Below, piece by piece: positions 44,329 through 54,627 of a stretch of 64,000 nucleotides of DNA. Numbering within the stretch: position 1 is the stretch's first letter; each line of letters begins with the position of its first letter. The translations under genes were made by a program, and so were the position numbers. The stretch is taken from positions 868,001 through 932,000 of the forward strand of contig JADLSH010000112.1 in NCBI GenBank assembly GCA_016169945.1, written 5' to 3'. Origin of the DNA: Trachythela sp. YZ-2020 (taxonomy: Eukaryota; Cnidaria; Anthozoa; Malacalcyonacea; Clavulariidae). Below the pieces are notes generated by a model, which was not told where the DNA came from, ran no database searches, and worked only from the letters and a program-made list of their open reading frames with translations.

Positions 44329-45261
44329 TCAGCACGGAATATACGCTCCCATGTTTGCTGCGCCACTTTCAGACTCAGAGCGGCTCGATTTCCAGGTTTC
44401 ATTAATCTGATTCTCTTTGTCGTAGGAGGGGTTTTCAGATTTTTTTTGGTTTAAGGAGAATACACTGGTGGTCTGATCTACCAATAGGAGGCAGGTGGCT
44501 GGCTGAGTCAAACAGATTAAACATGTTTGTAGCAATTTGGTCAGGGTATTTTTCCCTCGAGGCGCTGATACAGTTTTACGTAGCCCAAAACGGCTGCATA
44601 AACGACTGATGTTCAACATATTGAAATCTCCTGCAATGATAATTCCTGAAGATATCCATTTGGTAAGTATAATATCTAGTCCGTTAGAAAGGTATTCTAT
44701 CATTTCATAATCATTTTCACGCCGTTGGCCAGGTGGGTAGTATACGATAATGACAATGATGGTGCTAAAGGGTCTTGGGGTGCGAGGTGGTTTTAAAACC
44801 AGCCATAGAACTTCTTTACCGGTTTCCTCTAAATTAGTTATACGTTCCACGCGGATGTACGAACTAATATACGCTAGGATCCCGCCGCCTAGGGTATCTC
44901 TATCAAGTCTGAATATTTCATAATTGTTCCCAATTTTAATTACCGAGTCTGGAATATTATTTGATAACCATGATTCAGTGATCATTACTACCGAGGGGTT
45001 GTTGACTGAGACAATACCAGACAGCTCATCAATTTTATTGCTTATATGGCAGACATTTGAGAGGAAGAAGGTTGGGCAAACAGAAGATGGATTTGCTGGG
45101 GACTGAACAGTTTTGACTTTTACACAGTTATATGTATACATTATACTTTTATAAGTATGCTGCGTTTGTCCAGGGAATTTTCGTTGTGAGGTATTATGCC
45201 GCGTAGTTATTCGGACTGGGATGTTGTATGTTACATCTTTATCGGGTATCGTGTTCACCAT
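44329..45261 (-). pseudogene. LINE APE-type endonuclease domain
   Basis: LSNVCHISNKIDELSGIVSV, then VVMITESWLSNNIPDSVIKI (catalytic Glu in the T-E-S-W box), YEIFRLDRDTLGGGILAYIS, VIIVYYPPG and IIIAGDFNMLNISRL (G-D-F-N) follow the normal order of apurinic-endonuclease-like LINE nucleases, which nick the target. The closing S-D-H box is decayed (LLVDQTTSVF in its place), so it is probably inactive. The DNA continues to the linker at 44307 in a shifted frame. Confidence 0.8.
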
Positions 45262-45266
45262 CGTGT

Positions 45267-46045
45267 TTACCGACCCTGACGGTATTGTGTGTGATGGTAA
45301 GGGATCTCCATCAGCGGTCGTGCCTGGGCTATTTGCGGACTTAAGTGGGGAATTTTGGACATTGGAAAAGAGAATTGTGGAGGGTTGGTGTGACTTGGCA
45401 CTTTGTCTGGGATTGCGTTGTTTGTTAATGACTGGGATTGCTTTGCTTGGGACTTGGGATTGTTTTGCTTGTCTGGGATTGCTTTGCTTGTTAATGACCT
45501 TTGATCACTTCCTATAGATTTTGATTCGATCATGACGGGCTCATTAGAGATTTTGTAGGGTAGTTGTAATCCAGCATTTGATTGTTCCAAGGCAGTTTTA
45601 CATTAGAAGTGCAAACAATGGAGTCATCAATTACTGCGTTTATTAGGTTTTCTCTGTTTACGGGATACGCATCATTGATCACTTCTTGTGTGCTACCAGT
45701 GCTTTGATTATCTTCTATAGTTTTGGATTTGGCCGTGGTAGACTCATTAGTGATTTTGTAATTCAAATTCTCAGGCAAATGACCCTCATTGACCAAATTA
45801 TTAAGCAGTAAGCCAGCATTTGATTGTTCCAAGGCTGTGTTTACATTAGGAGTGCAAACAAATGAATCATCAATTACTGTGTTTGTTGGGGCTCCACTAT
45901 TTGTGAGATACGCATCATTTATCAGTTTTGGTGTGCTACCAAGACTTTGGCTACAAAGATCACCTCCCAACGAACAAAGCAAATCATTGTCCGTGAGTTT
46001 TGAAGCCTGTAAAATGGAATTTTCAATAGACAACACTTGTTCCAA
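45267..46045 (-). pseudogene. LINE 5' ORF with internal repeats
   Basis: The open frame 46045-45530 and its continuation in another frame to 45267 contain two degenerate copies of a segment (TNTVIDDSFVCTPNVNTALE and INAVIDDSIVCTSNVKLPWN, about 240 bp apart in the DNA), each ending in EQSNAGL after frame correction. I see no zinc knuckle. By position it is the LINE's ORF1-like or N-terminal region, with unknown function. Confidence 0.5.
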
Positions 46046-47440
46046 AGATAGAACCTTAGATGCATCAATAGTTCCTCATTTAGTAATAGTTAATCTTTAT
46101 GGTCAAGTGAGATTCCATATTGCACCTAACTCTCAACAACTGTAATTGAGAACTGATATTTATTATAACAAATAGTATTATTACAGAAATTGTCTTTTTC
46201 AATAAACTAAGATAATCTCTTAAAGGCTACCAATCTGATTTTTTATATAAACAGAGAGTAATTTGTAGCAGCTTTAGAAGTTGTGGTACCACTGTTGATA
46301 GATAAAGCTCTTCACACATCACTTCTGCTTTGTAGGATGAAATTTCAAACACCTAAAGAGAATAATAGTATGATAAATATACAAGACAACTTGCAGGTTC
46401 AACCCGGAATACAGTTTAAATCAATTCTGTTGGAATCACATTGGTGAATTTGCACTGCAAAATATTATCTGGACTGTGTGTGGGGGTAAGCTGATTTAAT
46501 TGACCTAAAGAAGAAAAGCAAGTTCATCTATAATGATTACTGAGACTTTCAGGAATAGACTCATGGCATGCATGCAGGCCTTAAAATATCGGTCGTTAAC
46601 GGAAATTGTCCGACCCATTCGTGAAATTGTCCGACGTAGAGCAAAAGCACCGGCCCAAGTGAAACTGAGGTTTATTGTTTGTCCAACCTGATTGTATTAT
46701 GGATTGGATATTATGGACTGATATCCATTGTCCAAATCTTAACGACAGATTTAGGGCGAGAAAAGCAATTAATTATTCAGCGCTCTTCAAGCTGTGTACA
46801 AATTTTTTTCTCAAGTGGCAAGGAAAGTTGTTTTGGTTCGGAAATAAGTATGAATGACAGTTATGACACAACTTATTCAATATCAGCATACCATTTACTG
46901 TTCAAAATTTAATTAATACATTGTGCTGATATTAATTGACTTTCCAAGCTGAAACAAACATTTTTCTAAAACTGCATGGAGCCACCTTAATAAAATAGCG
47001 GGTAATAAAAATTGACAAACCTTACAAAATGGCTAAATTTTGCGACGACCTTCGCTTTGATTTTCTTTTAAATACAATAATTTTGACGTGGCTGCGCACG
47101 CTTAATATAAGGGATATTTTTCAAATTTAAGCAATGAAGCGCCAATGCTTGGGTCTATTTTACAACTTTCAACGAAGAGGGTTGTGATAAAAGTCCAACC
47201 ATTTCTTTTCATGTTTGTTTGTTGTTTGTTTACTTATCTTGTTATGACTACTAGAATCTATCAATGGTAATTTTAATGAATTTTAAAAACTGACAATGAA
47301 TTTAGGAGGTTTTTTTTACAAAATATAAAGGTATATCATTTTTGGTAAAATGCCAACAAAATGGCAGGGTTGGAGTTAAAACATAAAAAATATTCCAACG
47401 TTCACCTTAGATTTCCTTTAAAAACAGTTATTTTACCCTT
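46046..47440. other. Non-coding stretch
   Basis: AT-rich, no supported gene. Near 46593-46634 the word AAATTGTCCGAC is repeated twice. Short frames near 46675-46912 show no motif. Confidence 0.5.
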
Positions 47441-47659
47441 CAGGGGCCGGTTGTTCGTACGCCGTTTAGCTTAAACGGCGTTTAGCGGCTATCCACCGTA
47501 TATATTTCCTATCCGGCGGATAGTTAAACGGCGGATAAAATTGTGTTGCACAAAACCCGTTTAGCGTCGCGTTTAACTAACCCCTAACTAACCACAGGAT
47601 AAAGTAATTTAAACCAGATCAAACCGGTTTTTCCCCGCCAATTATCAAATAATATCAAA

Positions 47660-49070
47660 ATGGAAGGCAAAGTTGAAGGTAAAAGAGCAAGAAAGCCTAA
47701 TTTTTCTGCGGCTGAATGCAGCCTAGTTTTAAGATTAGCCGAAGAAAACCTTGCCGTGATAAGGGAAAAATTTTCAAACACCCTTACAAACAAGAAAAAA
47801 AAAGAAGTTTGGCAGTCCATCATGGATAAAGTCAATGCTCTTGGAGTAGCTAAACGAACTGTTAAAGATGTGAAAGAGAAATGGCGAGCTATGTGTGGGG
47901 TGGCACGAAAGGATATGGCGCAAGAAAAAAAGTCCCTATACAAAACAGGGGGAGGAACGGCACCACTACCGCCTAAAGAGACCTCGCAAAGGATAATCCA
48001 ACTATTTGGGGATGAACCAGGATTTTCGGGTATTGAAGGTGGTATTGAGTCAGGTGAGCTTCAATTGTGCAACAAAATGAATTAAATATTTAATTTATCT
48101 ATTTTAAAAATGGCGACCATTTCGAAGTGTACATCTTTACTGTTGTTGTTTGTTTCTATGGAGCATACTTCAGATTCGCACATAAAAACCTTTGTTTGTA
48201 ATAGTTAAATTTGTATGGGAAAAGTATCATTGTTGCTCAGCTTTCATACTGAGATAAGTAGAGTTTATATTTTTATACTGTATTAAATAATCTTGATTCT
48301 TGAATATAAAGCATGAATATATACCTCAATTCTCTGATACTCACATCATGCAGTCACATATGTTGAATGTTAACACTCATAATATAAAATATGACTTATG
48401 ACTGTGATATGAAAGGACTTACTTACTTGATAATATTCTACATAATTGTAAGTATTTGTACAATATGATTGTAGAAATATTGGGCGTTTTGATAACAAAT
48501 TATAACAGTCTGCAGTACTATTTGGATTAGTTTATTAGTTAAGATATAGTAAAAGGTGACAGAAGCATTCTTCTTGACCAGTTTTAATGCTGAATTGTGG
48601 TTCATGTTATTTGCCAATATATTATACTACATATGACTTGAAGACTATACCACATCAATATGACATAGCAAAATCTGTATTTTTCTCCATTTGAGGGATC
48701 AAATTAGTTTTTGACAATTTTGTATATTTTAGGTACTAGTTTTGCAACTGAGCCTGGTCTCCCAGAAGGCACTGCTATAGAGCTAGCAATAGTCCCACTA
48801 TCACCAGCACAATATCAGGTGGAGACTGAAGACCTGTTGATGCTGGAAGATGATGATGACAATAATGAAAGGCCAGTGGAAGAGTCGAAGAATGAGCCTG
48901 CTGCTCCCCCCAAGCTAAAGAAGCATAAGGTAAACCACCAGGACATTCAGGCCATGCAACTGGAGGTTCTTAGAAGTGAAAAAAACAAAATAAATCTGGA
49001 AGTTGAAAATTTGAAGCTGGAGATTGAGGAGTTAAAGGCAAAGAATCAGCCGGTTAACTTTTTTAATTAG
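47660..49070 (+). CDS. Harbinger SANT/Myb-like partner protein, two exons, 243 aa
   Basis: Exons 47660-48053 (donor CAG|GTGAGC) and 48733-49070 (acceptor TTTTAG) join in frame, 732 nt with stop. The start ATG is preceded by CAAA. Residues about 10-85 are a Myb/SANT-like module: PNFSAAECSLVLRLAEENLA, KKKKEVWQSIMDKVNALGV, then RTVKDVKEKWRAM. Residues about 150-190 are acidic (MLEDDDDNNERPVEE). The last 55 residues form a Lys/Glu-rich coiled coil (MQLEVLRSEKNKINLEVENL). As in Harbinger3-type elements the protein probably binds element ends and the transposase. No frame damage is seen. The transposase is encoded convergently, 0.6 kb downstream. Confidence 0.9.
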
Positions 49071-49220
49071 TAAATTTGTATGAACCACAAACAGTTGTTC
49101 TACTTTTTGTATGTTTTAATCATGCAGCCATTGATTGAAGGTTAATATAGAGATAACTATAAGATACAATATGACTTATTGACTATGTTTTTGTCTTGGT
49201 TTATGCAAAAATGTGGTTCT

Positions 49221-49308
49221 TCATCATCACATGTGTATTGTATTTTTGCCAAGCTTGAAGGTTGCTATTGGTTGGTTAGGTGGCAATACAATACACATGT
49301 GATGATCA
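49221..49308. repeat. Hairpin with about 22-bp arms downstream of the SANT-like gene
   Basis: TCATCATCACATGTGTATTG... (49221-49243) and its reverse complement (49286-49308) enclose a 42-nt loop, 150 bp after the stop. It could be a small foldback element or a structure in the 3' UTR. Confidence 0.75.
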
Positions 49309-49679
49309 AAAAACATAAAATTGATAACATAGACAATGAGCTATATTGTGATTTCATTGAGTTTCCAAACCATAGCCTCTATTAACGATGGCATGCATCA
49401 ATACTTACAGAAATTTTTTGTAGTGTAAATAGATTATTTAATTATGTACTATTTACAGAGAATATTTATATATAAATAAGATTCATATAATTTAAATTCA
49501 TTAATAATTAATTCATTAATAAATTATTTATATAAGTTACTGTTTATAAGTTATTAATGGTTTGTGCACATAATTTATTTCATACAATTATATATGTTAT
49601 ACAATTCAAATATTCAATTAATCTAATTTATGAATAATAAAGATGTCGAATTTAATGCTGGCTAGCAGTGGTTATTTAT

Positions 49680-51405
49680 TTAAAAGTATGTATCTGCAAT
49701 ATGATCCCTCACTCCTTGCCCTGTTTCAACACCAACAAATTGTACATTGACATTGGGATATTCCTTTTCTAACTCATCAGGCAAGGGCTCGTTGTTGTCA
49801 ATAGCAATGTTGTGAAGCACACAGCATGCTACAGTGATGGTGCAAACTCGTTCTGGTGCCATTCTCACTTCTGAGTGTAAAACATGGAAACGTCGTTTTA
49901 GGATTCCAAATGATCTCTCAATGATTGATCTTGTGCTCCGAAGAGCTCGATTGAATCTTCTCTGGGGTGGGGTTTGTGGGTTTGGATGGGGTGGGGTTTG
50001 TGGGTTTGGATAGGGTGTCATGAGGTACGGCAAACAAGCATATCCACTATCTCCAATGAGGACACCATTTTCAAAATTAGTTTCCTCCAACTCCCGCCCA
50101 ATATGTGATGTGTGGAAGATGTGGCTGTCATGAGTTGACCCTGGCCATCTTGCAACCACATTTATGAACTTTCCTACCAGAAAAATGATGTTAGAATTCA
50201 ATTAATCATACAATTTCCTAAATATTTTGCACCTTCTCTTATTAACAACTACACTCTTTTTTTTTATAAGAACCAATTTAATAAGAACACTTAGGCTGAA
50301 TTTTCAAAAAAACAATTGAACAAAATAAGAACAAATTGAGGCTGAAGCCATAAAATGCCAAATTGCTTTCTTTTTGACATCTTTTTTAATAGTGTACAGT
50401 GTCCCTGTACACTACAGGACAGGTGCTACTGACTGTATGAACCCAAAATGCAATATCCCAGATTGACTGTACTGTAATCCTTAGACTAATCCTAAACCTA
50501 ATCCTAAACCGAATCTTATGTGATGTCATTGTAATTTAAATCCCCGAAAAGAGTGCATAATAAGAACAAGCTAAGAACAATTTGATCCTCAAATCGGCAA
50601 AAAAATAAGAACATTGAGCTTCGGCTTATTTTCACTGGTTCTTATAAAAAAAGAGTGTAAATTATCTCCCTATTTAGAGGACATTAATGACAGAGCTGGC
50701 TTAATTACTATTTAATTAATATAAGGAATTTAATGGGAATCATTAAGGAATTTTGGCAGCATTTTAAAAATTAAATATTGATTATTATTATTATTATAAT
50801 TTATTCTGTTATTCATAATATTGTAAATAGTTACCTTTGTGATCACAAATCCCTTGTACATTGATGCTGTGATACCTCTTTCGATTAACAAAATCCCATT
50901 CGCTGTCAGTAGGAGCAATTATTCGGATATGTGTCCCATCCACACAACCGATTGCACAAGGAAAATTGGCAATATCGTAAAAACCCTGCTTCGCTGCATC
51001 GCGTTCTTGCTGTGTTCGAGGAAACCGTATAAATTGGTCCACTTTTCGAGACAACGCTAGGGTGACCCGACGAATAATTCTACAGACAGTAGATTTATCT
51101 AAACTAGCAACTGTATCTCCGGTGACTTGCTGAAAACTTCCAGTTGCCAGAAATCTAAGTGTTATCAACACTTGTCGTGTCGCAGAAACAGCATGATTAC
51201 GGTTTGTCGCTGGACTTATCTCATCTTGCAAAAGACGTGTTATAAATATTATTGTTTGTCTGTGAAAGCGATACCGTTGCCGTAACTCATTATCATTATA
51301 ATATAACAATACGTCGTCTATTTCACGCCTAAAATTTCTCTCGGCGTGTCTATTTACTCTTGGAAAAGCATAAAAATAAATACCAGGTAGTCTGTACAAC
51401 GCCAT
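49680..51405 (-). CDS. PIF/Harbinger DDE transposase (HARBI1-like), two exons, 354 aa
   Basis: Exon 1 51405-50835 and exon 2 50173-49680 join in frame across a GT/AG intron (CDHK|GKFINVV). The upstream in-frame ATG at 51429 would add eight residues. Motifs: helix-turn-helix-like TLRFLATGSFQQVTGDTVAS; first Asp in GCVDGTHIRIIAP; VNRKRYHSI; second Asp in ARWPGSTHDSHIF; IGDSGYACLPYLMTPY; and catalytic Glu in RSIIERSFGILKRRF. The region after LMTPY has two copies of P-N-P-Q-T-P-P in a row, from a short DNA duplication. Length is normal for the family and no disabling change is seen. The intron holds a 406-bp MITE. Confidence 0.92.
50252..50657. mobile_element. Tc1/mariner-like MITE, 406 bp, TA duplication, inside the transposase intron
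   Basis: The ends CACTCTTTTTTTTTATAAGA and GTTCTTATAAAAAAAGAGTG are inverted repeats flanked by TA (50250-50251, 50658-50659). It lies wholly within the intron of the Harbinger transposase, so it does not damage the protein. Confidence 0.85.
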
Positions 51406-51628
51406 TTTGAAAAAAAGTGCAAAATACACAATTTATCTGCCGTATAGCGACTTAAACGGTCTCAAGAGACCGTTTAAGTTTACACGGTGGATAGCCGAAA
51501 TTTAACCGGTGGATAGCACTAAACGGGCTACGAACAACGCGATTCTTCAAGCGTTTAAATTTTATACGGTGGATAGCGAGTTAAACGGTGGTTAAGGACT
51601 TAAACGCCGTACGAACAACCGGCCCCAG

Positions 51629-52559
51629 TAAGTTAGGTAAAGGGACATTAGCGCCTTTTGCTGCGCAGAAATATTGATTAGTAGAAAATCAGATTTTTAC
51701 ACAATTTTTATGCTTTAGAAATTTTTGTAAGAATGGGGCCAATCTTATTTAAATGCATTAATCAAAAGTGACAATAATTAATTTAATAATACTTTGCAAA
51801 GGCATCAAATTAGGTAATTAAAAGTGCAATTACCTAGCTATGTAGTTATATAAATATCCTTGAGATTAAAGCACGTTTGAATCAGTAACAGGATAAAATA
51901 CAGAAAGGAGAGTAAAAGTCCATGGCAAGAAGCAAAACAAATTATATTCAGAAAATAAATGACCAATGATAAAACATTCAGTAACAAAGGTCAAACCAGT
52001 TTAAGTGTGGTTAAATACTGTTCTTAATAGATAAATTTCTGCCCATATTAACACTATCCAACGTGAAAATAAAGTACGTAAAGTTGTCATACCTTGGTAA
52101 CTTCTGTCGCCAAACATCACCCTTGGTCGGCCCTTCCACAAATTGAAAATAGCTGTTTCATTCAAAAATTGCTGTATAAAGCTTGTTGTAGCCTTTAGCT
52201 AACTAAAATTGTTATGACGAATCCATTTCTAGTATTTATCTTTAAATCCAGCAAAGTCCCACTCGAATATTTAGCCAGTAAGCATGACGGTATTTTTGAG
52301 CACCAATTGCTCGATTTTCTAAAAAATCTCCTTAAATTTTTAGTACTTTTGATTCTGTAATGTTTAGTCAGCAAAATAGCCCACTGTTAAAAAGCTTATT
52401 TTGTAAGGATTCCAATGGTATTAATTTCATTGCCAGGGGGTAAATATTTTGCAAAGGAAATCGTACTCAAAGTGCTCTTGCGAAAACATAATTAAAATGC
52501 GACCGACCAGAAAGAGATAAAAGTGTTAGCAATTTCGTCGTTGTTTCCAGCATACATTA
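51629..52559. other. Non-coding stretch with one exon-like remnant
   Basis: Mostly AT-rich spacer. On the minus strand near 52165-52093, NETAIFNLWKGRPRVMFGDR is open and ends at a GT donor-like site, but no neighbours extend it. Confidence 0.45.
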
Positions 52560-52750
52560 TTTGATTTCATTTTTACCAGCTTTAACCAAAACTTTCAAAG
52601 GAATATTTGACACCTTGGACTTGATCTTGAACAACAACCAGAAACGTTGTGGATTGTGTTCACGAGATGCACAGATTGAGTTGATATAGTCCAAGTGACT
52701 TTCACACAACATTCTTTTGATTGTCGTGCGAAGCTCTTGAAATCTGAGTT
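52560..52750 (-). pseudogene. LINE linker fragment
   Basis: The minus strand reads FQELRTTIKRMLCESHLDYI, then ICASREHNPQRFWLLFKIKS. This is the linker between endonuclease and reverse transcriptase of non-LTR elements (the N-P-x-x-F-W motif). Nothing else of that LINE is present. Confidence 0.6.
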
Positions 52751-53656
52751 TGAGGTGTTCACATGGATGACAGGATCTTTTAATTATCGTTCTTATAGAA
52801 TTTTTCTTCTTGATGTAGAAGTATCATACTGTTCATACAAGCATAGTTAATATAGGAGAGGGTTTGGAAGGCGGGGTCACGTGTCAAAATATGTTGAAAT
52901 TTTGGTCACGTGCAAAATATAGGGCATTAAACTGCGTTTTGTAATACAATTTACTACAAGCATTTCGAAAATATGCTTTTTTTCTTGCTACATACGAAGA
53001 GGTTCAAAAATTCAATGTTACATCAAAAATGTTACAGTAAAAGACGTGTTTTGAGCTAATTTTGAATCGCAAAGGACCTGTTGTTTCAGCTGTGCATAGA
53101 TACGCATATCGGATTACCATCATGATACTGTATTGCAACAAACAGAAAACATGAGTGTGGGCATTTACACAACTTGCGAATCGAAAAAGGCTTATGGTTT
53201 GGCTATTTTATTGCAATGCCCGGAACCAGCAGAAAGCATGTTGGAGTCGGAATCTTTAGAAAACCGTCACAAAACAACGAACTTTCGGCGAGGACTCGAG
53301 AAGCGTGGATAAAAGTCATCACGAGGGACCAATTTGTCGATAAAAGTTTACGTCGCCAAATCGAAAATGGTGAGCTGTATGTTTGCAAAAAAACATTTCA
53401 AGACTGAAGAAATTAAATCAGATAGTAAGTGTATTCATATTTCTTTTTTATATTAGCATACAGTGCGTTTACAAAAGCATAAAAGTACTTAGCATGTAAT
53501 TTACATATTATAAATGTCCTGCTGAATTTCTAAACATGCATAGCAGGGAATATGTTTTTTTGCAAGGTTTATGGTTTAACTGTGGCATATTGAAAACCCT
53601 TCCTATTTTCTCTGTCAGAGTAACAGCAAGACACAAATTTAATACAGATGGAATAA

Positions 53657-53871
53657 CTATAGAATACCAGGCCATTAACTTTTTGTATTGCTACAGTATG
53701 CATTGCCTTGATTTCATCAGAAAATCAGAAATTTAAACTGATTTGTTGCCTGTATCGGATCTTAACCCTAACCGTAAACATTCTAGCATGTGTGCAGCCT
53801 TTTTTGCTCTGCTGGTCCAAAGAAAAATAGATTTTAACCTATGATATACTAATTGGCCTGGTATTCTATAG
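53657..53871. mobile_element. Short foldback MITE, 215 bp
   Basis: CTATAGAATACCAGGCCATT (53657) and its near-perfect complement (53850-53871) enclose about 170 bp. TA steps at both ends are consistent with a Tc1/mariner-like element. It lies in the P-element gene's intron. Confidence 0.75.
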
Positions 53872-53929
53872 TAAAGCCATGATATAACTGGTAGAGATAT
53901 AATGTATAGTAGAAATAGATATTCTAGTA

Positions 53930-54627
53930 CAGGTGTATGTACCACAGAATACCAGTCTTATTTATTGATCTTATAAAATTTGGAGGAAACATACTATATA
54001 CTTTATTTTTGTGAATATATATTAGTTTTAGTTTTAATTGACATATAAAAACAAAAAATGAATATTTGAATAAAAATTCTTAAAAATAATCAGGATTAAC
54101 AAAAAATAACATTCTATTTTTTTTGATACTTTTTTCCTGCATAATGCCTATGAAATTCGAAAGTTTAAAAATAAGTTTGCAAACCAGTATAATTTATGTT
54201 GATCACTACTTTTTCTATGCAACACATTATTACTATACAGGAATCACACCGAGGAATCAATTTTACCATTGACAAACTGAATTTTTCAAAATTATTGAAA
54301 AACCTGGTATTCTTTGGTGACACCACTGGTATGCTGTACTGATTTTAGTATTTACCTTTCACTAAATTAAGTTAGCAATATCCTACAGTATTATCACACA
54401 ACATGACACCCCAAATCCTGGTACAATTTGATAAACCATTGCTTATTTATCTCTGCACTGGTATTCTGTAGTACATTAGAGTTTGTTCCCCAGAATGTTC
54501 AATTAAAAACAATATTTAAGTCTATGAAATCTGCCCCCAAACCCCCCAGGAAGAAAAAGTATATATATATTTGACAAAAAATATGGAACATGTACATTTT
54601 TGCAATATTCTGTGGTACATACACCTG
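53930..54627. mobile_element. Tc1/mariner-like MITE, 698 bp, uninterrupted copy
   Basis: The ends CAGGTGTATGTACCACAG and CTGTGGTACATACACCTG are inverted repeats. TA precedes the left end; the right flank is TT, probably mutated. It aligns in full with the split copy at 28129-28602 plus 38356-38634 and shows the empty insertion site ACAGTATTATCACAC near 54383. Confidence 0.88.

Larger units (their letters stand above)
42312..46045 (-). mobile_element. APE-type LINE with (ATT)n 3' tail, near full length
   Basis: On the minus strand: a repeat-containing 5' ORF (46045-45267), an endonuclease (45261-44329), a linker (44307-43900) and a reverse transcriptase (43658-42714). The 3' end reads GGATAAATAAAGATTATTAT, a poly-A-like signal followed by an (ATT)n tail at 42312-42331. 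The microsatellite tail fits CR1/L2-like LINEs. Frameshifts between blocks make it non-functional. Confidence 0.85.
47444..51625. mobile_element. PIF/Harbinger transposon, 4.18 kb, CAG target duplication, both genes open
   Basis: The inverted ends start GGGCCGGTTGTTCGTACG and are followed by repeated TAAACGGTGGATAGC-type words near both ends. CAG flanks both sides (47441-47443, 51626-51628). The element holds a plus-strand two-exon SANT/Myb-like gene and a minus-strand two-exon DDE transposase, both uninterrupted. A 3-bp duplication of C-W-G type is known for some Harbinger families. It carries a mariner-like MITE in the transposase intron. It is the likely autonomous parent of the MITE at 11436-11939. 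Confidence 0.93.
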
